Shown in pieces: positions 1 through 9,830 of a stretch of DNA of 64,000 bases. The stretch's first letter is position 1. Each line of letters opens with the position of its first letter. The translations under genes were made by a program, and so were the position numbers. Below the pieces are notes generated by a model. It had not been told where the DNA came from, ran no database searches, and was given only the letters and a program-made list of their open reading frames with translations. Source of the DNA: Delphinus delphis. Its lineage: Eukaryota; Chordata; Mammalia; Artiodactyla; Delphinidae. The stretch is taken from NCBI RefSeq assembly GCF_949987515.2, contig NC_082698.1, positions 34,709,964-34,773,963 on the forward strand, read 5' to 3'.

Positions 1-432
1 ACTGTATGATTTCAACCATATGACATTCTGGAAAAGGCAAAACTGTAGAGACAGTGAAAAGATCAGTGACCGCCTGGAGCTAGGGAAAAGGGAGGAGGAA
101 TTTTAAGGTGAAGCACAGGGGATTTTTAGGGCAGTGAGACTATTCTGTATGACACTGTAATAGTAAATACATGATATTATGCATTTGTCAAAACCCATGG
201 AACCATGCAACACAGGGAGTGAACGAACCCAATTGTAAACTGTGGACTTAAATTAATAATCATGCATCAATACTGCATAATGAATTATAACAAATGTACT
301 GCACCAGCACAAGATGTTAATAACAGAGAAAACTCTGTTTGTGGTGGAGAAGCGGGAGGGAGTATATGAGAACTCCGTGCTTTCTGTAAACTAAAACTGC
401 TCTAAGATATAAAGTCTGTTAATTTAAAAAAC
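1..432 (+). mobile_element. Old L1 (L1M-type) 3' end, 5' side cut by window edge
   Basis: The stretch reads like the end of ORF2 plus the 3' untranslated region of an old mammalian L1. Diagnostic phrases are TATGACATTCTGGAAAAGG at the start, 'gatttttagggcagtgagac' near 121, 'aaactgctctaagatataaag' near 393 and a short A tail at 425-432. Its orientation is plus, and it begins before base 1. It is diverged and cannot be active. The exact L1M subfamily is not decided. Confidence 0.8.
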
Positions 433-454
433 CTAGCTTAATCAAATAATTTAT

Positions 455-520
455 TCAGTTACTCATTTTTATTTTCAACAAATATTTATTAAGCACCTAG
501 TCTGTGTCAGTCATGTTGGT
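455..520 (-). repeat. L2 LINE 3' fragment
   Basis: The phrase CAACAAATATTTATTAAGCA followed by 'cctagtctgtgtcag' is the reverse complement of the L2 LINE 3' end. It is short and old. A MIR3 assignment is possible. Confidence 0.55.
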
Positions 521-678
521 CATCACATTATGACACATGGGAGGCCATCTAGTGGCTCTTGTTCACAGAGAGAGTTCCAGTGATGCTATTAAAAGAAACT
601 CAGTTCTCTAAAAGGTTGAAATGCATAATGGCAAGCATCAGTGAAGCACTCAAAAGTGTGTTCTGAAAGAGGTCCTTT

Positions 679-892
679 GGGCTTCCCTGGTGGCGCAGTG
701 GTTGAGAGTCCGCCTGCCGATGCAGGGGACACGGGTTCGTGCCCCGGTCCGGGAAGATCCCACATGTCGCGGAGAGACTAAGCCCGTGAGCCATGGCCGC
801 TGAGCCTGCACGTCCAGAGCCTGTGCTCCGCAACGGGAGAGGCCACAACAGTGAGAGGCCCACGTACTGCAAAAAAAAAAAAAAAAAAAAAA
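679..892 (+). mobile_element. Cetacean CHR-type tRNA-derived SINE, short form
   Basis: The element begins GGGCTTCCCTGGTGGCGCAG, has an A-box-like 'tggcgcagtgg', a B-box-like 'ggttcgtgccc' near 734 and ends in a 22-base A run (871-892). The body of about 190 bases lacks the internal block present in the long copies at 8034 and 29417. It is a non-coding, LINE-mobilised retroposon. A clean target-site duplication is not visible. The minus-strand open frame at 600-950 is only this SINE read antisense. Confidence 0.93.
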
Positions 893-1110
893 GAGACCCC
901 AACTTTGGAGGATGAAATCGAAGGCTACAAATCCTTTCTAGAATCCACACCCCAAAGGATAATAATATCCAGAACTCAGAAAAGTGTACACTGTGAAAGT
1001 GTAACTGGAGAAGCCCTCTGCTGATGTTAGGTATTGTTATTATTACAGTAATAATGATATTTGGGAAGAAATTATGGAGAACTCAGGCCTAAGCAACGAC
1101 AGATTCATTC
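893..1110. other. No gene or repeat recognised
   Basis: Moderately AT-rich DNA between the SINE and the next candidate element. I see no coding pattern or repeat. Confidence 0.5.
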
Positions 1111-1810
1111 ACTTTTTGAAATAAAAGTCAAACAGCTTGAGCACCCTCTTTCCACTCCTCAGGTGGAGGGGAACCCAATATCAGTCGCTAGTGGGGCTCC
1201 CCCATTCCTTCCTTTGGATGGTACAAGATTCCTGGTTCTGGGAAAATGCAGGAGGCACTGGGCTGTAACTCATGGTGGTTCCACTGTTGCATCGCTTCTT
1301 TGCTTCCCAATGCTGATGTCTGGTGCTGTGGTCTTCTGCCATTTGCCCAAGACTTCTTCTTGGAAGGGACTTCCAGCTGTTCTGGTCTTATTTCACCTTG
1401 CAAATCTTTAGCCCTTTACTGACCACAGGAACCCTCTTCAAAGGTTAAGGTCACTGTGCTGAGTGTCAGCCTCCAGAGGCATCTGGCAGTCACCTCCCCC
1501 CCAAGGGCAACCCTCTTTGGGACACCACATGGCAGCAGGGTATATACCCCTGTCTCTCAGATACTCCCCACTCCTCTGTCTACCATGCTCTCCCTCCAGG
1601 AACTTTACTTGCCTTTTCTTCAAGACTCTGCCACCATCTTGTTTCAGCTTGTCTATAGCTCAGCAGAGCTTTGCTTTAGAAAATAAAGATCCCTAAACTT
1701 TCCCTCAGGGGACCTTAGGTCTCCTGGAGTAAAGAGAGATAGGAGAGAGCAATAGGGGAAAAAAATGCTTTTCTTTCTTTCCTGGAGAACCTCCATGATA
1801 CATTCCCAGC
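1110..1810 (+). mobile_element. Possible retroviral LTR-like block (low confidence)
   Basis: This block has an LTR-like order of signals on the plus strand. There is a TATA-like 'gggtatatacc' near 1539 and, about 135 bases later, an AATAAA at 1682-1687. The upstream part (1110-1530) would be U3. A 116-codon open frame at 1061-1411 lies inside it but resembles no protein I know. I cannot define TG...CA ends or a target-site duplication, so unique DNA with chance signals is a real alternative. Confidence 0.3.
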
Positions 1811-2164
1811 GGGGCTAACCTGCCACACTACAATTGCTACTGGTAAGGAATTTAGCTATCTTTATTTTAAAAACAAAACCACTTTTCATGAACTAAATAT
1901 CAGTTCCTGTCAGACCTCAGGCTCTGGGCCCTGGGCCTTCAGAAGATGCCTCATCGTACTACACACATTGACAGAAGAGTCTCAACCACCTGGAGATAAT
2001 CCAAAGTCAGCACAAAAGATTAAAAGCTGACATGGTCAAAATTCCCTACGACTCCACATTAGGGAAGGAACCCTTTGCAGAATTTCACTTAATCCATCAC
2101 AGAGATCTTATTTTCTAGTATTTGGACATATCACTCTTTCTTTGGAAGAGCACCAGATGAACTG
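1811..2164. other. No gene or repeat recognised
   Basis: Unique-looking AT-moderate DNA. Nothing in either strand resembles an exon, RNA gene or known repeat. Confidence 0.5.
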
Positions 2165-2238
2165 GTTGGTTTGTATTTATTTATTAACATCTTTATTGGA
2201 GTATAATTGCTTTACAATGTGGTGTTGGTTTGCATTTA
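2165..2238 (-). mobile_element. Micro-insertion of L1 3' end (44 bases) with 15-base target-site duplication
   Basis: The inserted piece (2180-2223) contains ATCTTTATTGGAGTATAATT and 'gctttacaatg', the same L1 3' terminus found at 18250. It is flanked by GTTGGTTTGTATTTA (2165-2179) and GTTGGTTTGCATTTA (2224-2238), a 15-base duplication with one mismatch. It therefore looks like a severely 5'-truncated L1 insertion in minus orientation. Confidence 0.75.
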
Positions 2239-3080
2239 GAGGTTGCAGTGCATGAAAATACCTACCTTTAAACACAACAACCACTCTTAATGTCATTTGA
2301 CGCCTATCTAAGAGAGGTCTGAGGGGACCTAGTCTCCTGAGGGACAGCTGACCTCCCACCTCTATTCACTCAGGGGCATGTGCTCAAGGGGTACAATGAC
2401 TGGTGGGGTCAAAGGCAGCATTTTAATCGCTCTCTCTCTTCTCTCTTTCTCCTTTTCTCTCTGTCTCCATCTCCACTCTCCCAAGTGGTTTAGCTGGCTT
2501 GGGATATGAAGACGCTCCACTATGCTATAAACTCCTGCTTGCTCTGTGCCAGGCCCTGGGCAGGTCAGACAAGGCTTGCTGTGGTAGTCTGCTTCCTGGT
2601 CTCTCTGACCGTCCTGTTGGCAGTTCTGTAGGCCGCCATCTTGGATTGTCCTTTGGTGGCTCTTGCTGGTTTTTTTTCCATTCCTAAACTCGACTATATA
2701 CCTTTCCCTGAATCCAGAATGGGTTTGGTGATCAGCTGTGCCTTTGGGTAACCTGACTTTGGCCCAGCCCCTATTTGGGGGCCATGCCATTTCAGGGCTG
2801 GTGATAGTAGCTGGAAGGGCCTTGCTCTGCAGTGAGGTAACAGGAGATCTGTCTGTCCCAGTCTCCTGGGCCCATTCTCACCAGCCGTTTTAGAGATGGA
2901 AACTCTTCCGTGTATTTCCCATGAGTTCCTCCTGCCTCAGCCTGAGCCCTTCTCTGCTGAGCACAATTTCTGAGGTCCTTTCTCAGTGATCTTCCCGGAG
3001 TCATAAATAGTAAACCGAATGGTTAGATGCTCATTGCTTCTTCTAAGCTGGGAACATTAAAAAAAAAAGACTTCGCATTG
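2239..3080. other. Unique stretch with a pyrimidine-rich tract; no supported gene
   Basis: A CT-rich low-complexity run lies at about 2431-2480. A 142-codon minus-strand frame (2362-2790) spans it. Its product is highly charged through the simple-sequence part (repeated R/E/K) and has no recognisable domain. No splice-site pattern or conservation clue supports an exon. An unrecognised old LTR is possible. Confidence 0.4.
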
Positions 3081-3260
3081 AGACAGAGTTAGAATATTGG
3101 CTCTGTCTCTGCGTGACCCAGAACTAATTCTTTAGCCTCTCTGAACATCTCTGAAGACCCCACTGTAAAATGGAATTGCAGCACCTACTTTGCAGCTGTG
3201 GCATTTCATTACCTTCCTTGGGGGTTACTGTGAGGAACAGAGTTATACAAAAGCATGTGG
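3081..3260 (+). repeat. MIR SINE
   Basis: The order 'tgacccagaa...ttctttagcctctctgaac' then GTAAAATGGAATTGCAGCAC and 'gggttactgtgaggaac' follows the MIR core and 3' part in plus orientation. Confidence 0.7.
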
Positions 3261-3429
3261 TACACATAGATGATTAACAACTGTTAGCTCTGACTAACAC
3301 TTATGATCACTTCCTTCAGATGGGCTAAGTGCATTGTGGGACAGCATCTCCTACCTGGAACTGTTGAAGCAATTTCTTCTCTTCCTTTGTACAGCTAAAC
3401 CTGTTTTGCTTTACACTGAGGTAAAGCAC

Positions 3430-3725
3430 ACACCTGGGCTCAGGTCCCCACTCTCCCACTCACTTGATGTGAGACTTGGGTGAGCCTTTGTTCTCTCTCA
3501 GCTGCAGTTTTCTCATTTATAAAATGAGGGTAATACTGTCTACCTCTTATAATTATTGGGGAAGTAAGAAGTGAAGTATGTAAAGTGGCGAGCGCAGTGC
3601 TTGGGTCAAATCTTATCACCTGATATTGTGTACACACCTCTCTCCTCTCAGATCATAAGTTCTTTGTGGGCAGGGACACGTCCAAGTGACTCCTGGCCCA
3701 GTGTCGGCACAAAGAGGGGCCTCAG
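3430..3725 (+). repeat. MIR SINE followed by L2 3' end
   Basis: MIR phrases run from 'gtgagacttgggtgagcc' through 'cagttttctcatttataaaat' to 'gagcgcagtgcttggg' (3430-3610). An L2-like phrase, AGTTCTTTGTGGGCAGGGAC, follows near 3658. Confidence 0.7.
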
Positions 3726-4486
3726 CAGCTAGTGATGGAAAAAGCAAACCAGTTGTCTTTCCCTGGTTCTCAGGAGACTTGGTTTGAAGTAACATTAAGA
3801 TCCCATAGCAATTGAAAAGATAAACAACCCCAGAACAGGTTCTTACCCATTAAATAGGGCAACTTTCAAATGAGTTATGATGGAAGAAACAAACATCTCC
3901 ACTGTGTTCTATAAGGGAAGGTTCACAGGACGTGGTTCACATACGGAAAATACTCTGGAAAATTGTACCAAGGATTTCAAACTGAAGACAAATACATTCA
4001 TAATAAAAATATTACATATGATTTGCTAAAAATATTTTTTTAGACAAAAAGCTGTGTCTTAAATAAAAATACTGTGATCATAGCATCCCTGTAAATGTCA
4101 TTCTGGGACTCAGTTTCCCTTTTTCCAAAGTTTGAGGACTGGATTCATCTATAGGGCCTCATGCGCTTTGATGTCTGGATTTTCCCCTAAATATAGGGAA
4201 AAGCCACTAGTATTTTAAGAGGGCGCAGGCCATGATCTGATTTATGTTTTTTACAGCCCAGACTTCTTCTCACTTTTCCCCTGCTACCCTCTGGCTGTTC
4301 TCCATCCTGCCTTTGGGGATTTATCTTCCATCGGTTGTTCTTTCTACAGGGTGTTCTCCCACTCCAGCCCGCGGCAATCGCTCCCTTCTCTGAGCTCACA
4401 GGGTTGGCCGGGATCTTAATCACACTTTGCCCCGTGACACACATGCTATTATTACCTTCTGCATGTGTTAGTTAATTAATTAATTC
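3726..4486. other. No gene recognised; AT-rich unique DNA
   Basis: The 3960-4080 part is AT-rich. The 4250-4440 part is CT-rich and might be an eroded L2 but is not diagnostic. No coding signal is seen. Confidence 0.45.
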
Positions 4487-5240
4487 AGCAAGCATGTATT
4501 GAACAGCTGCTGCGTGTTTAGTGCTAGGGACAGGGAGAGGATTAGGACAGGCCTCTGCTCCCCTGCAGCCTGGAGTCTGGGGGTGCTGGGACAGCTATAT
4601 AAACAAATCACTGGAGGCCTTGCGGTCAGCCCAGTGATAAGCATGGTAGGGTTGTAGGGACCCAAGATAAGGGGTTTCTAACAATGGGGGAGGCGGCACT
4701 GGGCGGGGTGGAGCAGGCCTTCCTCCATGAGAGCAGGTTGGACTGGGATTGAGGGTGAAAGGTTGGGGTGCAGAGGGGCCGGGGTCAGCAAAGGATGGGG
4801 GCAGAATTAGAATGGTGGGAAATTGCAAGCAGCATGTAGTGGAAGCCTGAGAAGAGTAGGAGATGAGGCCAGGAAAACAGATGGAGGAAAACATGGCACA
4901 GAAAACACAACACAACACCCAGGATGCCTGTCTTCTGCTGGGGGAACTCTTGTTGCTGAGCTGGGTGACCCTTCCTATGCGGGCTTCGTTGATTTCTTCA
5001 CTGAAATGCCACACTGGGGATACCGCAGGGAGCAAAGCTGACCAGGTCCCTGCCCTCAGAGCCTGCAGAAGACTAGCTGGTGGCCAGGTTGATAATACAG
5101 TGTGGTGAGCACTGGGTGCTGTGGGAGCCCCTAAGAAAGAGCCTGACCCAGCTTCAGGGCCCTGGGAAGGCTTCCCGGAGGCGGTGTCAGCTCACCTGGG
5201 GGTTGAGCTTCACAGGGTTGAAGGGGTAGGGCGTGAGAAA
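4487..5240 (-). repeat. Two L2 LINE fragments
   Basis: One copy begins TTCAGCAAGCATGTATTGAA (4485) and runs through 'agctatataaacaaatcac'. A second covers about 5020-5240, with 'ccaggtccctgccctcagag', 'gataatacagtgtggtgagc' and 'gggaaggcttcccggagg'. Both read as L2 3' sequence in reverse complement. The region between is eroded. Confidence 0.6.
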
Positions 5241-5907
5241 GGTGTGTGCAGAGAGAGATCATGATTGCCCACCTTTCCTCTGAGCCCCCCAGCCTTCCAG
5301 GCCCAAGAAACCAAGCCCCAGGCCCAGGCTGGAGCAAGCTGGAAAGCAGGCTGGAAAAGGCCTGCAGAGCACTGCTGGCTGTTCTGTGGTCTTCCCGGCC
5401 ATCCGGCCATCCGCTGGAACACGGGCTGCTCTGCAAACACAGCAAGTTAGGTCAACTATGTGCGGTTTGGCCCTGGCTTCAGCCAACCCAGCTCACTAAG
5501 CAAATAACAAAATATATTTTTTCTCTTTTCTTCCTAAATGAAATCTTCTCTGGGTGCATAATTTATAGAATTCCAGCAAACTGCAGTCTGGCTTTCTTCC
5601 CAAGAAAGGAAAACATCTCCTCAGATTTTCCACACACCCGCCCCCATCCTGCTGGCTGCATGCCAAGACTTCCCAGCAGGGCGGGGGCAGGGCTGCTGCT
5701 CTGGAGAAAGGCAGGGATGTGCCACTGCCCAGGGGCAGCGTGGGCAGCAGTTTCAGGGGTGGATGCAGCACTGAGGCAGGGGGGCATCCATCCAGGCGTG
5801 GGAGGGTGGAAATCGGTGAGCGGAGGTGGGGTGGGCAGGAACTGTGCAGACAGCGGGGCTGCTGGGAGCTGCCCTGGGACCAGCAGACACAGGAACAGGG
5901 CATCCAT
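5241..5907. other. GC-rich unique block with a long but unsupported open frame
   Basis: A 250-codon plus-strand frame (5246-5998) is the longest in the window. Rival minus-strand frames of 135 and 128 codons cover the same bases. The product has no known domain, signal peptide or membrane segment, and its last part runs into a MIR. I treat it as chance in GC-rich, stop-poor DNA. Confidence 0.5.
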
Positions 5908-6195
5908 GTTTACAAAGCACCCTCTCATCTTGTCTGAGTCTCCCAACAACTACGCGAGGTGGGTAGGACACATATCATTACTCTTCCCCTGTAACTGATG
6001 AATTGCTAAGAGAGTGAACAGGTAACTTGAAATTAGCTTGACCCAAGTTAGAATCCCACCTCTGCCGCTGAAAGTGACCTTGGGCAAGTTGCAAAACCTC
6101 CTGCAGCCTCATCTGTCTGGTAGGGACGACGGTAGTACTTACCCTAAGGAGTTGTGCCGAGGGGTAAATGAGATACCCCGTGTGCGGAGCCCACC
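5908..6195. repeat. Two MIR SINEs in opposite orientations
   Basis: The first (5908-6000) reads minus: 'tttacaaagcaccctctcat' then 'actacgcgaggtgggtagg'. The second (6040-6195) reads plus: 'gtgaccttgggcaagttgc' then 'cagcctcatctgtctggta'. Confidence 0.65.
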
Positions 6196-6889
6196 CCACG
6201 CCTGGCCCCCAGCGGATGCTCTCTTGTTTCGATTATAATGGCTGGAGATGTTTCCTGACTCCTGTGGACTCTGCTGGGACTGTGACCCAGGTGTTCTGAT
6301 TCCCAGCACGGCCCTTTACGTTGCCTGTCACCCGTGTGCCCACCTGGGCAGCCCATCCCAGAGCCGCGGCTGCAAGCTTTCCCAGCTCAGAGATCTTGGC
6401 TAAGAGCTGAGTAGTCCTTAAGTCCAGGAGGTCAGTCCTTAAGTCCAAATTCCTGCCGTGCTCTGTGGGAGCAAACAGCTCTGGAAACTGTATAGCTGGT
6501 GAAACTTAAGCTTTGGAACATGAGCCCCAGTTCACAATCGGCCTGTTTCCTCTTATAGTCAAGGGCGAGCATCCAAATCTCCCTTCATTTATCATTGTCA
6601 TTGCTGCTCAGAAAGGTCAGCGTGCATTTCTCTCGCTCCCAGCCAGTTGGCTCTGAGCAGTGATTCTGACTTAGAGGCGCTGAGCCTTGCACGTAGTAGG
6701 CATTCTCAGACCTTTGCAGGGAGGTGGTCAGGTCATGCCCCCTCCTAGGGGCTGGAGGTCTGTGTCATCACAGCGTGTGTGAAAAAACAGCATTTCCTCA
6801 TCTGGGCCAGCTCAGTGGCACCTGTGTTGTAGACCCAGATTGATTCCCCATGGAGAATTCTATAACTTTTATAACGGTTCTCTCTGCGT
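6196..6889. other. No gene or repeat recognised
   Basis: Mixed-composition unique DNA. A small local direct repeat is visible: 'agtccttaagtccag' near 6412 and 'agtccttaagtccaa' near 6433. Confidence 0.5.
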
Positions 6890-7200
6890 GACACCTCTTC
6901 CCCGACGGCTGGCTCCTTCCTGTTCAATTCTCAGCCTAAATGTGGCTTCCATAGGAGCTTTGTCTGACCACCCCATCGAAGGTGAGTCTCCCTGATGCAC
7001 ACAGAGCACTGTCTATCTCATCGTCCTTCTTAATTTTTTTTGTGGTCCTCACTGCCTGAAGTGATTTGTTTATCATCTTTGTGACTAGAACGTAAGCTAG
7101 TTCTAGTGAGAGCAGGACCGAGTCTGTCTTAGACATCGTGGTGTCTCCAGTGCCTGGCATACAGCAGGAGCTCAATAGTTACTTGTTTAATGGGTAAATG
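6890..7200 (+). repeat. L2 LINE 3' end
   Basis: The run 'gactagaacgtaagctag', 'cagtgcctggcatacagc' and AGGAGCTCAATAGTTACTTG matches the last few hundred bases of L2, plus orientation. Confidence 0.75.
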
Positions 7201-7984
7201 AAACAAGCTTAAGATCGTGGGGGTCCAAAGCCTTCATTTTGCAGAAGAGAAAAGCGTGAGGTTCAGGTTAAGATGCCCGATGTCAGTTCACTTGTGCCAG
7301 ACACCACTGCCGTGAGCTTTCCCACCCTGGTAGCTTCTTCCTTAATTCTCAACGGTCTCTGAAACCAACATATGGTAATGGTCTGCCTTTCTATCTAGAA
7401 AGAAGGACTATTTCCTGTTTCTGAAGAGATACAGCACCAAAAATATCTGATGTGCACTCCAATAAGCCAGAGGACAGTTTGCTCACTTGGGCTGAAAATG
7501 GAAAACACACAGATGCACATGCAAACACCCTGAAAAGAAATTCAAATAGGCTAACATGGGGGTAAGGGATGATTATATAATATGATGTCATCCTGTTGAG
7601 TGTCAGCTAGCCAGGGAAACACCATAACTGCCTCATATCTCGTGATGTCGGAGGAGAATTTCCCCTCTAGATTCTGGATGAGGAATAGGGGGCTCATGAA
7701 GAGTCATTGTGGGTGTGTGTTGGTGGCTTTCTCAGAGAGTGACCTGAGGATGGGCTCTGAAGGGGCAAGTGAAGGGTGCAGCACACCTGCTCGGTCAGGG
7801 CTGGTTCTTTTATCATCCCCAAAGATGGATTATTCTAGCTGAGGACTCACTTGCTTCCGCGTTTCACTGACTCCCACTGGTTTTCTCATACTTATCCCAG
7901 GGGAGATGACAGGAGATGACTCACACCAAGTAGAAGAATGAGCCAGTGTGCTATAGCTCTGGTAAAAGGTTATGCAGAGCGGTA
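7201..7984. other. Mostly unique DNA with a MIR trace
   Basis: A MIR-like trace (minus) lies at about 7285-7345. The rest shows no gene or repeat. An 80-codon plus-strand frame at 7600-7842 has no recognisable product. Confidence 0.4.
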
Positions 7985-8605
7985 AGGAGCAATAATAATG
8001 ATTATTATAACAGCCGCTACTTTATTTACTTTTTAAATTTATTTATTTAATTTTATTTTTGGCTGCGTTGGGTCTTCGTTGCTGCGCGCGGGCTTTTCTC
8101 TAGTTGCGGCAAGCAGGGGCTACCCTTCGTTGTGGTGCGCGGGCTTCTCACTGCGGTGACTTCTCTTGTTGCGGAGCACGGGCTCTAGGCGCGTGGGCTT
8201 CAGTAGTTGTGGCACATGGGCTCTAGAGCGCAGGCTCAGTAGTTGTGGCGCACGGGCTTAGTTGCATGTGGGATCTTCCCGGACCGGGGCTCGAACCCGT
8301 ATCCCCTGCGTTGGCAGGCGGATTCTTAACCACTGCGCCACCAGGGAAGCCCCGCTGCTTCATTTATGTGACCCTTTCTGTGTCCCAGGCAATGTGCTAA
8401 GGGCTTAGGTATATTATCTCCTTAAATTGTATAAGGTTGGAACTATTTTTGTCCTGCTTAACACACAGGAAAGAACCACTCAGTCCTTTGAGGAAGGAGC
8501 TATTTTTATTCCTATTTTACAAATGAGAAGAAAGAAATCTGAGGAGGTCAAGGGACTTGCCCAAGGTTACTCAGCTGGTAAGGGACACAGCCAGAATTCC
8601 AACTG
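7985..8605 (-). repeat. MIR SINE split by a CHR SINE insertion
   Basis: MIR sequence in minus orientation is seen on both sides of the long CHR SINE: 'aataataatgattattataa' at about 7991-8010 on the left, then 'tgtcccaggcaatgtgctaa', 'cctattttacaaatgagaag' and 'ggacttgcccaaggttactc' from 8380 to 8570 on the right. Confidence 0.7.
8029..8351 (-). mobile_element. CHR-type tRNA-derived SINE, long form
   Basis: The head (on the minus strand) ends at about 8351 as 'ccagggaagccc'. A B-box region reads 'gctcgaacccgtatcc' near 8289. Unlike the short copies it keeps the internal repeats 'cagtagttgtggc' (about 8200 and 8239) and the 'ggctgcgttgggtcttcgtt' block at 8061. The tail is an imperfect TTTA/T tract. 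Flanking CCGCTACTTTATTTA (8014-8028) and CCGCTGCTTCATTTA (8352-8366) form a 15-base target-site duplication with two mismatches. The divergence fits an older insertion than the short forms. Confidence 0.9.
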
Positions 8606-8622
8606 TGGTACGTGGTCTGAGT

Positions 8623-8654
8623 GCAAAAGTGATATAAAGCGCAAAAGTGATATA
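8623..8654 (+). repeat. 18-base tandem duplication containing GCAAAAGTGATATA
   Basis: GCAAAAGTGATATA occurs at 8623-8636 and again at 8641-8654. Shortened copies of the same motif recur at 8866-8875 and 9109-9118, on the far sides of the L1 and the SINE. Confidence 0.8.
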
Positions 8655-8865
8655 GCGGGGGAGGGGCCCCATGGGGGTTGGGGATTAAGAGGAACAAACT
8701 ACTATGTATAAAATAAATAAGCTACAAGGATATATTGTACAACACAAGGAATATAGTGAACATTTTGTAACTATAAATTGAATATAACCTTCACAAATTG
8801 TGAATCACTATGTTGTATACCCGAAACTTGTATATTGTACATCCACTATACCTCAGTTTAAAAAA
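8655..8865 (+). mobile_element. L1 3' end, cetartiodactyl type
   Basis: Phrases such as 'tgtataaaataaataagc', 'gatatattgtacaacacaag', 'gtgaatcactatgttgtat' and 'ccactatacctcagttt' match the L1 3' untranslated region common in cetartiodactyls. It ends in a short A tract at about 8859-8865 and is followed by a copy of the target motif. Confidence 0.75.
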
Positions 8866-8875
8866 CAGTGATATA

Positions 8876-9108
8876 GGGCTTCCCTGGTGGCACAGTGGTT
8901 GAGAGTCCGCCTGCCGATGCAGGGGACACGGGTTCGTGCCCCGGTCCGGGAAGATCCCACATGCCGCGGAGCGGCTGGGCCCGTGAGCCATGGCCGCTGA
9001 GCCTGCGCGTCCGGAGCCTGCGCTCCGCAACGGGAGAGGCCACAACAGTGAGGGGCCCGCGTACCGCAAAAAAAACCCCAAAACAAAACAAACAAACAAA
9101 CAAAAAAC
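8876..9108 (+). mobile_element. Cetacean CHR-type SINE, short form, perfect 10-base TSD
   Basis: The body runs from GGGCTTCCCTGGTGGCACAG to 'ggcccgcgtaccgc' and ends in an A-rich tail that has become an (AAAC)n-like run. CAGTGATATA flanks it at 8866-8875 and 9109-9118. The left copy lies directly after the tail of the L1 at 8655. The minus-strand open frames here are the SINE in antisense. Confidence 0.94.
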
Positions 9109-9319
9109 CAGTGATATAATGATCTAGGAGGCTGGAGGTGACAGCTAAGGTAAATTAGAGGTGGTAGGGTTTTGGTAACTGGTAGTTGTCCACGTTGTCG
9201 CTAGCCTTTTGCTTCTGATATTTGATTGTAACATATATCTACCAAGAATTCACAGGGTGGATTGTTATAAATTAAAGGAAGTAGGTTTAAGACACTATCA
9301 TGGTTATGTCATTACTGTC

Positions 9320-9600
9320 ACAGTCATGAGGATCCAATGAAGTGAAGTTCCAAGCACTGAGCATTCTGCACTCTCAGCGTACCTGCCTTGCCCCTAAAAT
9401 ACAGGGATTGCATTTTATTTGTCTTTGTAGTGTATGTGAAAGCACCTGGTTCAGACCTTGCTCAGTACAGAATAGGTACTTGATTGATGGATAGTGCCTT
9501 CTTAACTTTATTTCCCTAATGCCTATCACAGTACTTGGCACATAGAAGGTGCTTAACACATATTGGTTGTTTGTTGTTTTTTGACTAGGAAGCACTTATT
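9320..9600 (+). repeat. L2 LINE 3' ends, two adjacent pieces
   Basis: Two successive L2-end signatures are present: 'cagtacagaataggtacttg' near 9463 and 'cagtacttggcacatagaag' near 9530, followed by 'gtgcttaacacatattggttg'. Confidence 0.65.
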
Positions 9601-9629
9601 GCTCAATAAAAATGAGTATGCTAAGCATT

Positions 9630-9830
9630 TCCAGGCACTATCACTTCTGGCCCTTAAACTCATTTAGTGAGGTCAGTGTGGTTAACCCCTCCATTTAACA
9701 ATGGAGTTCCTTTAAGAGAAGAGAAAACAGGCTCCCAGAGGTTAAATACTTTGCCCCCAAATGTTGAGCTATCAAGCTGGTAAGTGGCAGAGCCAGGGAT
9801 TTGAATGAATGGGGTATCAGACTCTCCTCT
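9630..9830 (-). repeat. MIR SINE
   Basis: The order 'ccaggcactatcacttctgg', 'ggctcccagaggttaaatac', 'aagctggtaagtggcagagc' is MIR in reverse complement. Confidence 0.7.

Noticed and set aside
679..892. tRNA gene, because of A- and B-box-like motifs
   Set aside because: The motifs belong to the tRNA-derived head of a SINE. The body and A tail show it is a retroposon, not a functional tRNA gene.
2362..2790. 142-codon minus-strand frame rich in R, E and K
   Set aside because: The charged part is the translation of a CT-rich simple-sequence tract; nothing else supports a gene.
5246..5998. Longest open frame in the window (250 codons, plus strand)
   Set aside because: No known domain, overlapped by two minus-strand frames of 128-135 codons, and its end runs into a MIR. 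GC-rich DNA has few stops, so this is expected by chance.
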